Of a stretch of 64,000 nt of DNA, positions 1 to 8,193 are shown piece after piece (the stretch's first letter is position 1; every line of letters begins with the position of its first letter). Made by a program: the position numbers and the translations under genes. Where the stretch lies: positions 1-64,000 of the forward strand of contig DASXSB010000054.1 of the NCBI GenBank assembly GCA_036506275.1. Direction: 5' to 3'. This stretch comes from DASXSB01 sp036506275. GTDB lineage: Bacteria; Methylomirabilota; Methylomirabilia; Rokubacteriales; CSP1-6. Below the pieces are notes generated by a model, which had not been told where the DNA came from, made no database searches, and saw only the letters and a list, made by a program, of their open reading frames with translations.

Positions 1-255
1 CGTGACCATCGACATCTCTCCCACGACGTCGCCGCGGCGCAGACGAGCCAGGAGTCTCGGCTGCCCCGGGTGCTCGACGATGACCTGAGCCACGCCCTCC
101 TGGATCACGAACAGGCTATCTCCCGGCTCTCCTTGCCGGCAGATGAACGTGCGGGCGGCGAACCGCCGGGATCGCATGCGGCCGTAGACGTCCGTCAGCG
201 CGCGTTCGTCCAGACCGTCGAAGAACGGCATGCGCGCCAGCTCCAGGGGGAGCAC
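1..255 (-). CDS. Cyclic nucleotide-binding (CRP-like) domain protein, C-terminus outside window
   Basis: The minus strand is open from a GTG at 255 to the left edge of the window, giving the first 85 residues of a protein. The sequence has the cNMP-binding-domain pattern: a helix ending ARMPFFDGL, then RRFAARTFICRQGEPGDSLF, then a beta roll with VAQVIVEHPG and RRGDVVGEMSMVT (the G-E phosphate-cassette region). A GGGGA Shine-Dalgarno-like run lies just upstream of the GTG. Whether an HTH or another effector domain follows cannot be seen. The gene starts about 20 bases after the stop of a ketoacyl-synthase-like remnant on the same strand. The family role (sensing cAMP/cGMP or a related ligand) is known, but the ligand here is not. 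Confidence 0.75.
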   Translation of the reverse strand, partial: MLPLELARMPFFDGLDERALTDVYGRMRSRRFAARTFICRQGEPGDSLFVIQEGVAQVIVEHPGQPRLLARLRRGDVVGEMSMVT

Positions 256-275
256 TGATCGTTCCCCGCCCGGAC

Positions 276-347
276 TCAGGCGTGCTTCGGGAGGACCATG
301 GCGCTGTTGAAGCCGCCGAAGCCGCGGGCGTTGATGAGCGCCGCGGA
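276..347 (-). pseudogene. C-terminal remnant of a beta-ketoacyl-ACP synthase
   Basis: A minus-strand frame ending in TGA at 276-278 encodes about 24 residues that read SAALINARGFGGFNSAMVL and then PKHA. This matches the extreme C-terminus of FabF/FabB-type condensing enzymes, where a conserved N-x-F/R-G-F-G-G-x-N glycine loop precedes the last beta strand. Upstream, the frame runs straight into the end of the CBS-domain gene (stop at 353) with no synthase sequence, so about 380 residues are missing. It is too short to be an independent gene. It probably marks the edge of a deletion or insertion that brought the CBS gene next to the cyclic-nucleotide-binding gene. Chance similarity is possible given the short length. 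Confidence 0.45.
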
Positions 348-352
348 GCAGC

Positions 353-1096
353 TCAAGCCGTGCGTGGCGCCTCGCGACGCGCGGAGCGGCGCGAGACCTC
401 CTTGGCCGCTTCGAGCACGTCCTTCTGATCACGGGAACGGAGCACGAGCGAGCTCAGCGTGACGACGCCGAGGACACCGCCACCGTCGTCGACGACGGGC
501 AGGCGGCCGATCTGGGCGTTGGCCATCGTGGTGATGGCCTGATCGATCGTCCACTCCGGCCGGCCGGTGATGACGCGTTCGCTCAACAACTCCGAGACGG
601 CCGTCATTCCGGGGTCCATGCCCTCCGCCACGGCGCGGATGACGAGATCGCGGTCGGTGACGACGCCGTGGAGACGCCCGTCCACGATCACGGGAAGCAT
701 CCCGACGTTCGCGTCGCGCATGCGCCGGGCGGCATCGATGAGAGTGGTCGAGCCCTCGATCGTCACGACGTCTTCGACCATCACGTCGCGGACGATGACG
801 TCGCGATCCATCCGCGGGGCGCGACCGGGCACGATCGCTGGCCGTCGCCGCAACGGCAGCGTGGGCCGGCCGGGGCTTTCCGCGGTCGCGAGTTGCTTGG
901 CCACGAAGTATTTCTTGGGCCGCCGCGCGGCGTCGCGGGCGCGGTCACGGTCGCGGTTCACGCGTGGCTTGGCGGTGGCTTGGCCGCGGAGTCCCGGCGG
1001 CGGCTGCTTGGCCATGTCGGAACGATGCGGCGTCTGCCGTTGCTTCACTTCGGAATCGGCGGCGAGATGGGCGGTGGTTCGTGGCTTCTTCGCCAT
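353..1096 (-). CDS. CBS-domain pair protein
   Basis: This 247-residue protein has two CBS motifs: about residues 102-158 (VRDVMVEDVVTI ... GVVTDRDLVIR) and 168-222 (VSELLSERVIT ... GVVTLSSLVLRSR). Each ends in the usual D/S-L/R pattern that lines the adenosyl-ligand cleft. The first 95 residues are a basic, low-complexity leader rich in Arg, Lys and Pro with no domain I recognise. ATG at 1096 is preferred because AGGAG sits 7 bases before it. Met96, where homology begins, is the alternative. Tandem CBS pairs bind AMP, ATP, SAM or NADH and act as energy sensors, and some stand-alone forms respond to hypoxia or redox state. The stop abuts the ketoacyl-synthase remnant, and no other gene is clearly in an operon with it. 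Confidence 0.85.
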   Translation of the reverse strand: MAKKPRTTAHLAADSEVKQRQTPHRSDMAKQPPPGLRGQATAKPRVNRDRDRARDAARRPKKYFVAKQLATAESPGRPTLPLRRRPAIVPGRAPRMDRDVIVRDVMVEDVVTIEGSTTLIDAARRMRDANVGMLPVIVDGRLHGVVTDRDLVIRAVAEGMDPGMTAVSELLSERVITGRPEWTIDQAITTMANAQIGRLPVVDDGGGVLGVVTLSSLVLRSRDQKDVLEAAKEVSRRSARREAPRTA

Positions 1097-1210
1097 ATCG
1101 ACGCTCCTGTCTGTCGGTACGGTCGACCGGGATCGCTCCGCTCTACGATCGAGTGTACGGCCGACCGCAACGGGCGACGGGGAGCCACCGTGCAGAACGC
1201 TCGGGACCGG

Positions 1211-2149
1211 CTAACGCCTCGGAGTTGGCGGTAGCTTCAAGAGGCGCTCGGCGTTCCCGTGCGCAAGCTTGGCCGCCGTCGCCGGCGAGAGCTGGGCCAG
1301 GATCCCGCGCCAGTAGCCGATCTCTTCCGCGTATGTCTTCAAGGTGGCCGGATCCACGTCGGTTCCGATGACGAATCGGTCCGGCAGATCTTCGAGCAAC
1401 GCCTTCCACTCGGGCTTCAACACCCCCGCTTCGTCGATCGGATCACCGCGATAGATTCGACGAATGCTCTCGCGCCCGGACAGCTCGCAAAAGAGATTGG
1501 GATGGGCGGCGAGGAGCCGCCGCAGCAGCGCGGGATCCGCGGCCGGAAGCCAGCCCGTGTGCGCCCACACCCACGTCCCGGCGCGGTCCGAGGCCAGCAA
1601 GCGCTCCATCTCCTGCAGCGACTCGGGGGTGGCGTCCATGTGCGCGCTCATAGGGATGCCGTATTTCGCGGAGAGCGCCCACAGGCGGCGCATCAAGGGC
1701 GAGTCGGCCGGGTACTTCGACGCCTTGTCGGCGCGACTGTGCACGCTGTTGATGACCAGCTCACCGATGCCCTTGAACTGCTTCGCCTGCACCGCGGTCT
1801 CGAGCTGGCCGAGATACTCGCCCACGGCCGCCGTCTGGAGCGTATAGGCGCGTTCGCCTTCGCGGCCGATGAAGCCCCGGATCGGCTCGTTTCCTCCATA
1901 GGGGATGAACCGCCCCGGATACTGTTCCGCGAACTTCAGCGCCACCGCGTCCGACCCTCGCGCGCCGTTTCCGGCGGCGGCCACCCCGAGCTCGTCGAAC
2001 AGCTTCACGAGCGCGTGCACGTCCCACGCTTGATCCGGGTGAAAGTGCAAGTCGATGATGGGAACCGTGTCGGCGGACGCATCTGCGAAGTGAGGGACCG
2101 GTACGAAAAGGACGAGGGCGAGAAGACCGAGGGCAGCGAGTCGATCCAT
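1211..2149 (-). CDS. Secreted amidohydrolase (TIM-barrel, amidohydrolase-2 type)
   Basis: 312 residues from ATG 2149, chosen because AGGAGG lies 5 bases upstream and because it begins directly with a signal peptide (hydrophobic LAALGLLALVLFVPV, cleavage likely near ADASA). The mature part opens with PIIDLHFHPDQ, the HxH metal-binding motif at the first strand of amidohydrolase TIM barrels. Further barrel signatures are WAHTGW (a later His) and VIGTDVDPAT (the catalytic Asp strand). The closest known families are the amidohydrolase-2 / TatD-like metal-dependent hydrolases such as decarboxylating or lactonising enzymes, but the substrate cannot be read from sequence. An open frame extends 18 codons upstream without a ribosome site. 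It is divergent from the regulator at 2321. Confidence 0.85.
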   Translation of the reverse strand: MDRLAALGLLALVLFVPVPHFADASADTVPIIDLHFHPDQAWDVHALVKLFDELGVAAAGNGARGSDAVALKFAEQYPGRFIPYGGNEPIRGFIGREGERAYTLQTAAVGEYLGQLETAVQAKQFKGIGELVINSVHSRADKASKYPADSPLMRRLWALSAKYGIPMSAHMDATPESLQEMERLLASDRAGTWVWAHTGWLPAADPALLRRLLAAHPNLFCELSGRESIRRIYRGDPIDEAGVLKPEWKALLEDLPDRFVIGTDVDPATLKTYAEEIGYWRGILAQLSPATAAKLAHGNAERLLKLPPTPRR

Positions 2150-2320
2150 GACGGCCTCCTGTCGCTTCCGTTCGCATGGGTTATCGCGTCGTGAGGAATC
2201 CATTCCGCATCGTTCCGCGCGAGGCGTTCGGGGAACGTAGAGATCGGCGTCAAAAATCGCGTCAAAGCCGGCATGGCCGCCGGCGTCGGGTCATGCTATG
2301 GTCCGCCGCAGGCTCAAGCG

Positions 2321-5300
2321 ATGGCGCGTCTGAATCTCACGCTTCTCGGCGGGTTTCAGGGGCGAGTGGCGGCGTCGGCGCCCTTGACCTTACCGACCCG
2401 GAAGACTCAGGCCCTGCTGGCCTTCCTCGCATCGCCCCCCGGTCGGCCGCATTCGAGGGACAAGCTCGCCTCCTTGCTGTGGGGCGATATGCGGGACTCT
2501 CGGGCCCGGAGCGGTCTTCGACAGTCGCTGTTCGCGCTGCGGAAGGCCATGGCGACACCGGCGTTGGTGACCGACGGCGCCGCCGTCGTCCTCGACCCCC
2601 GCCACGTCGACGTCGATGTGGTCGAGTTCGAACGCGCGATCGCCGACGGTGCGCCATCCGCCCTCGAACGGGCGGCCGCTCTCTATCGGGGCGAGCTGCT
2701 CGAAGGTCTCGCGCTCCCGGAAGCGCCGTTCGAGCACTGGCTTCTCGCCGAGCGTGAGCGTCTGCGTGAGCTCGCGCTCGAGGCGCTCGCGAAGCTCTTG
2801 CGTCACCAGCGCGCCACGGGGACGACGGAGGCGGCGTTGCAAACCGCGCTCCGGCTCCTCGCCCTCGATGGGCTACAGGAAACGGTTCATCGCGCGGTCA
2901 TGCGTCTCTACGTCGAGCTCGGCCGCCGGTCGTCGGCGCTGCGGCAGTACCAGATCTGCGTCGGCATTCTCCAGCGCGAGCTCCGTGTCGAGCCGGAGCC
3001 CGCCACCAAGCAGCTCTATCAAGAAATCCTCCGCTCGCGCACGGCGCGTTCGGCGCCGGACGTGGAGGACCCGGCGGCGACCTCGGTACCAGGCGGCGCT
3101 GTCCTCGCCCCCGACCACGCGCTCCTCCGTGAGCTGCCGCTCATCGGCCGCGAGGTCGAGATGGAACGTCTTCGCGAGATGCGGCGACGGGCGTGGGAGG
3201 GCCAGGGGCACGTCGTGGCCGTGATCGGGGAGGCCGGTGTCGGCAAGAGCCGGCTGGTCGCGGAAGTGGCGGCGGAGGCGGTGGCGCGGGGGGGCCGCGT
3301 GCTCATCGGGCGCTGCTACGAGGCGGAGCAGATCCTGCCGTTCGCGTCATGGGTCGACGCCCTTCGCGCCGGGTACGTCCGTGGAGACACGGAAGAGATC
3401 GAGGCCGTCGATCCCGTGTGGCGGAGGGAACTGGCGCGTCTCCTTCCCGAGCTGGGTGTTCACGGGGAGAAGCTCACCGCCGGTCCCGTGGACTATCGCC
3501 AGCTCTTCGAGAGTGTGGCGCAGCTCATCGGGCACCTCGTGTTGCGCCGACCGCTGGTCCTGATCCTCGAGGATCTCCACTGGGGCGACGAGATGAGCCT
3601 GCGCCTCCTCTCGTTCGTCGCGCGTCGACTTCACGCGTGGCCGATCCTCGTGGTGGGCACGGTGCGTGAGGAGGAGTTGGCGGGCGCGCCGATGCTCCGC
3701 CGGACGCTCGAAGACCTCGCCCGCGGCAAGCAGTTCGGCGAGCTGCGGGTGCGACCGCTCGCGAAGGGCGACACTCTGACGCTGGTGAGGACGCTGACGC
3801 GCGCCGAGAGCGACGACGCGATCGCCACCGGACTTGCGGAGCAGGTCTGGACCATCAGCGAGGGCAACCCGTTCGCGGTGGTCGAGACCGTACGCGCGCT
3901 TCCGGAAGGCTTCGTGGCCGGGTCATCGACGAAGTTGGCCGTCCCCAAGCGAGTGCGCGAGGTCATCGCCCGCCACCTGGAGTCACTGAGCGAGCCCGGT
4001 CGGGATCTGGCTACGGTGGCGGCCGTCATCGGACGCGAGTTTGACTTTCCGCTCCTGTGCCGCGCCGCCGGCCGCGAGGAGGGCGACGTCGCGGAGTCCC
4101 TGGAGGAGCTGGTGCGGCGCCGCGTGCTCGAAAACCTCGGCGAGCGGTTCGACTTCACCCACGATCGCATCCGCGAGGTCGCTTACGGTGCTCTTCTCCG
4201 AGAACGCCAGCGGGCGCTGCATGCCCGGATCGCGATGGCGATGGAATCCCTCTACGCGGATCGTCTCGCCGACCAGGTCGAACGGCTTGCGCATCACGCC
4301 GCCCGCGGTGATCTTGGAGAAAAGGCCATCGTTTACCTCCGCGAGGCGGGCGCGAAAGCGTTTTCGAACTCGGCCCACACCGATGCGATCGCGTACTTCA
4401 CGCACGCCTTGGAACTGCTGCTCCGCACGATTCCACCCGGGCCGGCGCGGAATCGCGAGGAGCTGTCGATACGGCTCGCCCTCGGGCCGGCGCTGCAAGC
4501 CACGCGAGGCCACGCCGCGCCGGACGTGGAGCAGAACTATGCACGCGCCCGGCATCTTGCGGACGAGGCAGGGGCGCCAGTCGAACGGTTCCAGGCGCGG
4601 TGGGGAATGTGGCTCATGGCCTCGCACCGAGCCAGCGCGGCGACGGCGCTGGAGTCGGCGCAAGAGCTACTGGCGCTCGCCGAGCACCTCGACGATCCCG
4701 CGCTTCTGCTCGAAGGTCACCACGCGCTCTGGCCCGTGCTCGTGTGGCTGGGAAGACCCGGCGCCGCCCGTCGCCATCTCGACCAGGGAATGGCGCTGTA
4801 CGACAGGACGCAGCACCGGAGCCATGCGTTCTTTTACGGTGGCCACGACCCCGGCGTATGCTGCCTGAAGGTCGCGAGCTGGGCATCGTGGATTCTCGGC
4901 GAGACGACCCGCGGCATCGAGGAGAGCTCCGCCTCCCTCCGGCTCGCCCGCGACCTCGATCACCCGATGAGCATGATCGTGGCCCTCGCCTGGGCGTGCG
5001 TCTTCCGCGACCTCCGGCGCGACCTCGACGAGGTCAAGGAGCATGCTCGCGCGTTGATCGGCCTCGCGACCGAGCACGAGGCTTCACAGTGGCTGGCGGC
5101 CGGGACGATCATCGACGGATCGGTCCGTGTCGAGCTCGGCGAGGGCGAAGCAGCCCTCGCGCAGATCCACCGCGGCCTCGCTGCCTACGGATCGACGGGA
5201 GCGCACCTGTTCGTTCCCTACTTCCTGTCTCTTCTCGCCCGCGCCCACCTGAAACGCGGCGAGCCGGGCGAGGGACTCCGCGTGATCGGAGAGGCCCTCG

Positions 5301-5617
5301 CGCGCGCCCACGCGACGGGCGAGCTCGTCTGGGAGGCGGAACTCGTCCGCCTCCAGGGAGAGCTGCGACTCGCCGCCTGTCCGGACGACGTCGCCGGTGC
5401 CATCGACTGCTTCCGCAAATCGATCGACATTGCCCGGCGGCAGGAAGCACGGTCGTGGGAGTTACGGGCGACGCTGAGCCTCGCGCGCGTGCTCGCGACC
5501 CAGGATCGCCGCGAGGAGGCGCGCCGAACGCTCGTCGGCGTCTACACGTCGTTCACGGAGGGCGTGGACAGCGCGGATCTTCGAGAAGCGACAACGCTTC
5601 TAGGGGAGCTCAGCTAG
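2321..5617 (+). CDS. SARP/BTAD-AAA-TPR transcriptional regulator
   Basis: About 1098 residues. The N-terminus (LNLTLLGGFQGRV ... SRDKLASLLW) is the winged-helix DNA-binding fold of SARP-type activators. It is followed by a BTAD helical domain to about residue 245 (ALRQYQICVGILQREL). A STAND-type AAA ATPase comes next, with Walker A GEAGVGKSRL near 303 and Walker B LVLILEDLHWGDE near 415. The last 450 residues are helical repeats of TPR type. The family (MalT/AfsR/GutR-like) uses ATP-driven oligomerisation to activate transcription. No LuxR helix-turn-helix is present at the C-terminus. The ATG at 2321 matches where homology starts; an ATG at 2273 adds 16 residues. It stands alone, ending just before the tRNA gene. 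Its target and inducer are unknown. Confidence 0.85.
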   Translation: MARLNLTLLGGFQGRVAASAPLTLPTRKTQALLAFLASPPGRPHSRDKLASLLWGDMRDSRARSGLRQSLFALRKAMATPALVTDGAAVVLDPRHVDVDVVEFERAIADGAPSALERAAALYRGELLEGLALPEAPFEHWLLAERERLRELALEALAKLLRHQRATGTTEAALQTALRLLALDGLQETVHRAVMRLYVELGRRSSALRQYQICVGILQRELRVEPEPATKQLYQEILRSRTARSAPDVEDPAATSVPGGAVLAPDHALLRELPLIGREVEMERLREMRRRAWEGQGHVVAVIGEAGVGKSRLVAEVAAEAVARGGRVLIGRCYEAEQILPFASWVDALRAGYVRGDTEEIEAVDPVWRRELARLLPELGVHGEKLTAGPVDYRQLFESVAQLIGHLVLRRPLVLILEDLHWGDEMSLRLLSFVARRLHAWPILVVGTVREEELAGAPMLRRTLEDLARGKQFGELRVRPLAKGDTLTLVRTLTRAESDDAIATGLAEQVWTISEGNPFAVVETVRALPEGFVAGSSTKLAVPKRVREVIARHLESLSEPGRDLATVAAVIGREFDFPLLCRAAGREEGDVAESLEELVRRRVLENLGERFDFTHDRIREVAYGALLRERQRALHARIAMAMESLYADRLADQVERLAHHAARGDLGEKAIVYLREAGAKAFSNSAHTDAIAYFTHALELLLRTIPPGPARNREELSIRLALGPALQATRGHAAPDVEQNYARARHLADEAGAPVERFQARWGMWLMASHRASAATALESAQELLALAEHLDDPALLLEGHHALWPVLVWLGRPGAARRHLDQGMALYDRTQHRSHAFFYGGHDPGVCCLKVASWASWILGETTRGIEESSASLRLARDLDHPMSMIVALAWACVFRDLRRDLDEVKEHARALIGLATEHEASQWLAAGTIIDGSVRVELGEGEAALAQIHRGLAAYGSTGAHLFVPYFLSLLARAHLKRGEPGEGLRVIGEALARAHATGELVWEAELVRLQGELRLAACPDDVAGAIDCFRKSIDIARRQEARSWELRATLSLARVLATQDRREEARRTLVGVYTSFTEGVDSADLREATTLLGELS

Positions 5618-5630
5618 CCCCGGAGTTCCT

Positions 5631-5707
5631 TGGTGCGCCTGGCAGGGATCGAACCTGCGACCTTCGGATTCGAAGTCCGACGCTCTATCCAACTGAGCTA
5701 CAGGCGC
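5631..5707 (-). tRNA. tRNA-Arg (anticodon TCG)
   Basis: A full cloverleaf reads on the minus strand. The acceptor GCGCCTG (5701-5707) pairs with CAGGCGC (5635-5641). The D arm is AGCTCAGTTGGATAGAGC, the anticodon stem-loop is TCGGA-CTTCGAA-TCCGA with TCG at positions 34-36, and the T arm contains GGTTCGATCC. The discriminator base is A, and the CCA end is encoded (5631-5633). UCG reads CGA and related Arg codons. The gene lies 14 bases downstream of the BTAD regulator and faces it. No second tRNA is adjacent. Confidence 0.97.
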
Positions 5708-5894
5708 GATAGGGCACTTACGATACATCAGCCGCGCGGCCCTGAGGAGCAGGCCAGGTACGGACGGCTCTTCGGCGTCTGGCGATACGAGCCGGTCACG
5801 GCGTGTGAGGCGCCCTCGCGATCGAGTGCGCTGGGGCGCGAACGAGCGGTCCGGGGCGAAGCCCGAGCGGTGCGTCGACGCGCGAAGCGAAACG

Positions 5895-6068
5895 TCAGGC
5901 GATGACGGGCGGGAGATCGTCGCCGTCGGCTTCGGTCTCGAAGTCGGCGCGCGCGTCCTGCAGAGCCTCGTTCGGAGAGTTGAAGCGCTTGCCGGCGACG
6001 CTCGTCACGTTTCCTTCGCGAACGAGCCACGTCCACTGGTGCCCGGCCGGTCGCAATTCGATCTTCAA
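5895..6068 (-). CDS. Small conserved protein, 57 residues, TTG start
   Basis: This frame is shorter than the usual ORF cut-off and starts with TTG at 6068. It is supported by GGAGG placed 5 bases upstream and by a plausible promoter at 6099-6127. The product begins LKIELRPAGHQWTWLVRE, continues with an AGKRFNSPNEALQDARADFE segment and ends in an acidic tail. The layout (a W-x-W strand, then a short loop and a helix with S-x-x-E-A) recalls the small beta-beta-beta-alpha fold of DUF1508/YegP-type proteins. That resemblance is weak and is inference. It has no signal peptide or Cys residues and lies between the tRNA and the truncated LLM gene on the same strand. Function is unknown. Confidence 0.6.
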   Translation of the reverse strand: MKIELRPAGHQWTWLVREGNVTSVAGKRFNSPNEALQDARADFETEADGDDLPPVIA

Positions 6069-6098
6069 TGGCCCCTCCGTGTTGGAAATGGAGCGCCG

Positions 6099-6127
6099 AG
6101 TGTAACCAAAAGAGCGCGGGCCGCCAA
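6099..6127 (-). promoter_or_regulatory. Candidate sigma-70 promoter for the 57-residue gene
   Basis: On the minus strand, TTGGCG (6127-6122) is followed after exactly 17 bases by TACACT (6104-6099). The start codon is 31 bases further on. Just upstream at 6131-6142 lies the perfect 12-base palindrome GAAAATATTTTC, an AT-rich island in very GC-rich DNA that could be an UP element or operator. Each hexamer matches consensus at 4 of 6 positions. Confidence 0.4.
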
Positions 6128-6216
6128 CGGGAAAATATTTTCATATGCGGGCGTCGTGCGCGCACCGCGCGACGGATCGGCACGCTGGTCTGACCGCGCG
6201 GCGAAATGCCTGGAAG

Positions 6217-6957
6217 CTAAAGCTTCCGCGCGACCTCCGTCGCCAGCCGCTCCAGATGGTCCATCTCGTCGAACACCGGATTCAGGATCAGAAAGCCCGC
6301 GCCGGCGGCAACCACGGCGCGGAGACCGTCCACGCACTCCTCGACGTCGCCGGCCACCGTGACCTTGGCGGCGAGCTCCGACCGTCCGTAGAACGCGCCG
6401 AACCACTCCGACAGACGCGACAGGGCGCGCGCGCGATCGCGGTCGATTGCGAGATAGACACGCTTGCCGATGGCGAACGTGGCAGGATCGCGCCCGGCCT
6501 TCGCCAGCGCCGGGCCCAGCGCGCGCACCTGGCCCGCGAACTCCGACGTCGAGGCGACGCCGGCGCCGATGAAGCCCGTGCCCAGCCCCGCCGCGCGCGC
6601 GAGGGCATCGGGATGGTGACCACCGAACCAGAGCGGCGGATGCGGGCGCTGTTTCGGCTTGGGCGCCATCGTCGCGTTCCGGAGCTCGAAGAACCGACCG
6701 TCGAACGTCACGCGGTCCTCCGTCCACAGCGCCTGCATGAGCCGGAGTCCCTCCGTGAAGCGCGCCACGCGCGCATCCGCGGAATATCCGTAGGCGAGAT
6801 ACGCGGTGCGATCACCGCCGAGCCCGACGCCGACCATGAGACGCCCGTCGCTGAGATGGTCGAGCGTGGAAAGACTCTTCGCGAGGTGCACGGGACTGCG
6901 GAGCGCGGTGAGGAGCACCGCGGCGCCGAGCCGAACCGCTGCGGCGCCGATGAATCT
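6217..6957 (-). pseudogene. LLM-class flavin-dependent oxidoreductase, N-terminus missing
   Basis: The frame encodes the C-terminal two thirds of a luciferase-like monooxygenase. It shows the family patterns LSDGRLMVGVGLGGD, FELRNATMAPKP and PHPPLWFGGHHP. Similarity begins upstream of the first usable start (GTG 6918), at FIGAAAVRLGAAV. The frame then closes at a TGA only 16 bases before any earlier coding sequence could begin. Family members have about 75 more N-terminal residues, including the first barrel strand and the segment containing the catalytic or flavin-binding His. The missing part would lie where the promoter of the next operon now sits (6965-6973). I read this as a 5'-deleted gene. 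A shortened but expressed protein from GTG 6918 (233 residues) cannot be excluded. Confidence 0.65.
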
Positions 6958-6964
6958 AGCACGA

Positions 6965-6973
6965 TGATATAGT
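6965..6973 (+). promoter_or_regulatory. Extended -10 promoter element before the M20 operon
   Basis: TGATATAGT is an extended -10 (TG-N-TATAGT, 5 of 6 matches to TATAAT) 50 bases before the first M20 gene. No good -35 hexamer lies 16-18 bases upstream, as expected for extended -10 promoters. A nearly identical TGATATACT precedes the operon at 22.8 kb. Confidence 0.45.
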
Positions 6974-7023
6974 CAGGTCGCCGCGCCGGGCGCCCCCTTG
7001 CCCGCGCGATCGAGGAGATTCCC

Positions 7024-8193
7024 ATGAGTGACCTGAAAGACGCCATTGCGCACGCCGTCGAGCGCCTCGGCGACGATCTGGAGGCCCTGTCCCACCGCAT
7101 CCACGACAACCCGGAGCTCGGCTACCAGGAGGTGAAGGCCGCCGCGTGGCTCGGCGAGTTCCTCTCCGCCCAGGGCCTGAAGGTCGAGCGCGGCGTGGGG
7201 GGCGTGGAGACCGCCTTCCGGGCCACGCTGGAAACCGGCGAGGGACCGACGATCGCGATCATGTGCGAGTACGACGCCCTTCCCGCCATCGGCCACGCCT
7301 GCGGCCACAACGTCATCGCCGCCTCCGGCGCGGGCGCGGGAGCAGCGCTGGCTGCCGTGCGCGACGGCCTCCCAAAGGGACGCATCCACGTGGTGGGCAC
7401 GCCGGCGGAGGAAGGCGGCGGCGGCAAGATCCGGCTCATCGACAGCGGCGTGTTCCGGCACGTGGACGCTGCGCTCATGATCCACGGCTGGGACAAGTGG
7501 ATCGTGCACCAGGACCTGCTCGGCATCGTGCGGGTCGGGTTCGAGTTCAAGGGCAAGGCCGCCCACGCGTCCGCCGATCCCTGGCAAGGTGTCAACGCGC
7601 TCGACGCCGTCATCCAGACCTTCAACAACGTCAGCATGCTGCGGCAACAGGTGCGGCCGGAGGCGCGCATCCACGGCATCGTCACCAACGGCGGCGCCGC
7701 CCCCAACATCGTTCCGGAGACGGCCGCCGCCCTCTTCTACGTTCGCGCGCCCTCCCTCGACTACATGTGGGCGCTTCACAAGCGCGTGATCGCGTGCGCG
7801 GAGGGCGCGGCGAAGGCAACGGGCTGCACCGTCAACGTCATCGCGCACGACAACGTGTACGAGCCGATGCGCCGCAACGAGGCGCTCTTCGATGTCTGGC
7901 GCGGGAATATGAAGCGCCTCGGCATGGCGGAGTCCCCCGAAGTGAAAGACCGTCTCGGCTCGTCCGACGTCGGCAACGTGAGCCAGGTCGTGCCCACCAT
8001 CCAGCCCCTCGTGCAGATCGCGCCCGAGGGCACGCCGATCCACTCGCGCGATTTCGAGGCGGCCGCGGCCGGCCCCCTCGCCCGCACCGGCATGCTGGCG
8101 GCGGCGAAAACGCTCGCCATGACCGCCTTCGACCTCCTGCGCGACCCCGCCTTGCTGGCGAGCGCCAAGCAGGAATTCGGGAGGACGCGGTGA
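7024..8193 (+). CDS. M20 family amidohydrolase (ACY1L2/AbgB-like), copy 1
   Basis: 389 residues with the M20 fold: a catalytic domain, then an inserted dimerisation domain at about residues 175-300 (KGKAAHASADPWQGVNALDA), then the catalytic domain again. Metal-site motifs are EYDALPAIGHACGHN, GTPAEEGGGGK (the catalytic/metal Glu pair) and IHSRDF near the C-terminus. The family cleaves amide bonds in N-acyl amino acids, p-aminobenzoyl-glutamate or small dipeptides. The exact substrate is not deducible. The start is ATG 7024, with GAGGAG 8 bases upstream. It is followed by a paralogue whose ATG overlaps this stop (TGATG), so the two are translationally coupled. Confidence 0.9.
   Translation: MSDLKDAIAHAVERLGDDLEALSHRIHDNPELGYQEVKAAAWLGEFLSAQGLKVERGVGGVETAFRATLETGEGPTIAIMCEYDALPAIGHACGHNVIAASGAGAGAALAAVRDGLPKGRIHVVGTPAEEGGGGKIRLIDSGVFRHVDAALMIHGWDKWIVHQDLLGIVRVGFEFKGKAAHASADPWQGVNALDAVIQTFNNVSMLRQQVRPEARIHGIVTNGGAAPNIVPETAAALFYVRAPSLDYMWALHKRVIACAEGAAKATGCTVNVIAHDNVYEPMRRNEALFDVWRGNMKRLGMAESPEVKDRLGSSDVGNVSQVVPTIQPLVQIAPEGTPIHSRDFEAAAAGPLARTGMLAAAKTLAMTAFDLLRDPALLASAKQEFGRTR

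Noticed and set aside
5630..5905. Open frame starting MVRLAGIEPATFGFEV
   Set aside because: This string is a well-known translation artefact of tRNA genes; it reads through the tRNA-Arg antisense.
7146..8192. Long N-terminal extension of the second M20 gene
   Set aside because: The extension overlaps the first M20 gene in another frame. ATG 8193 has a ribosome site and starts exactly where family homology begins.
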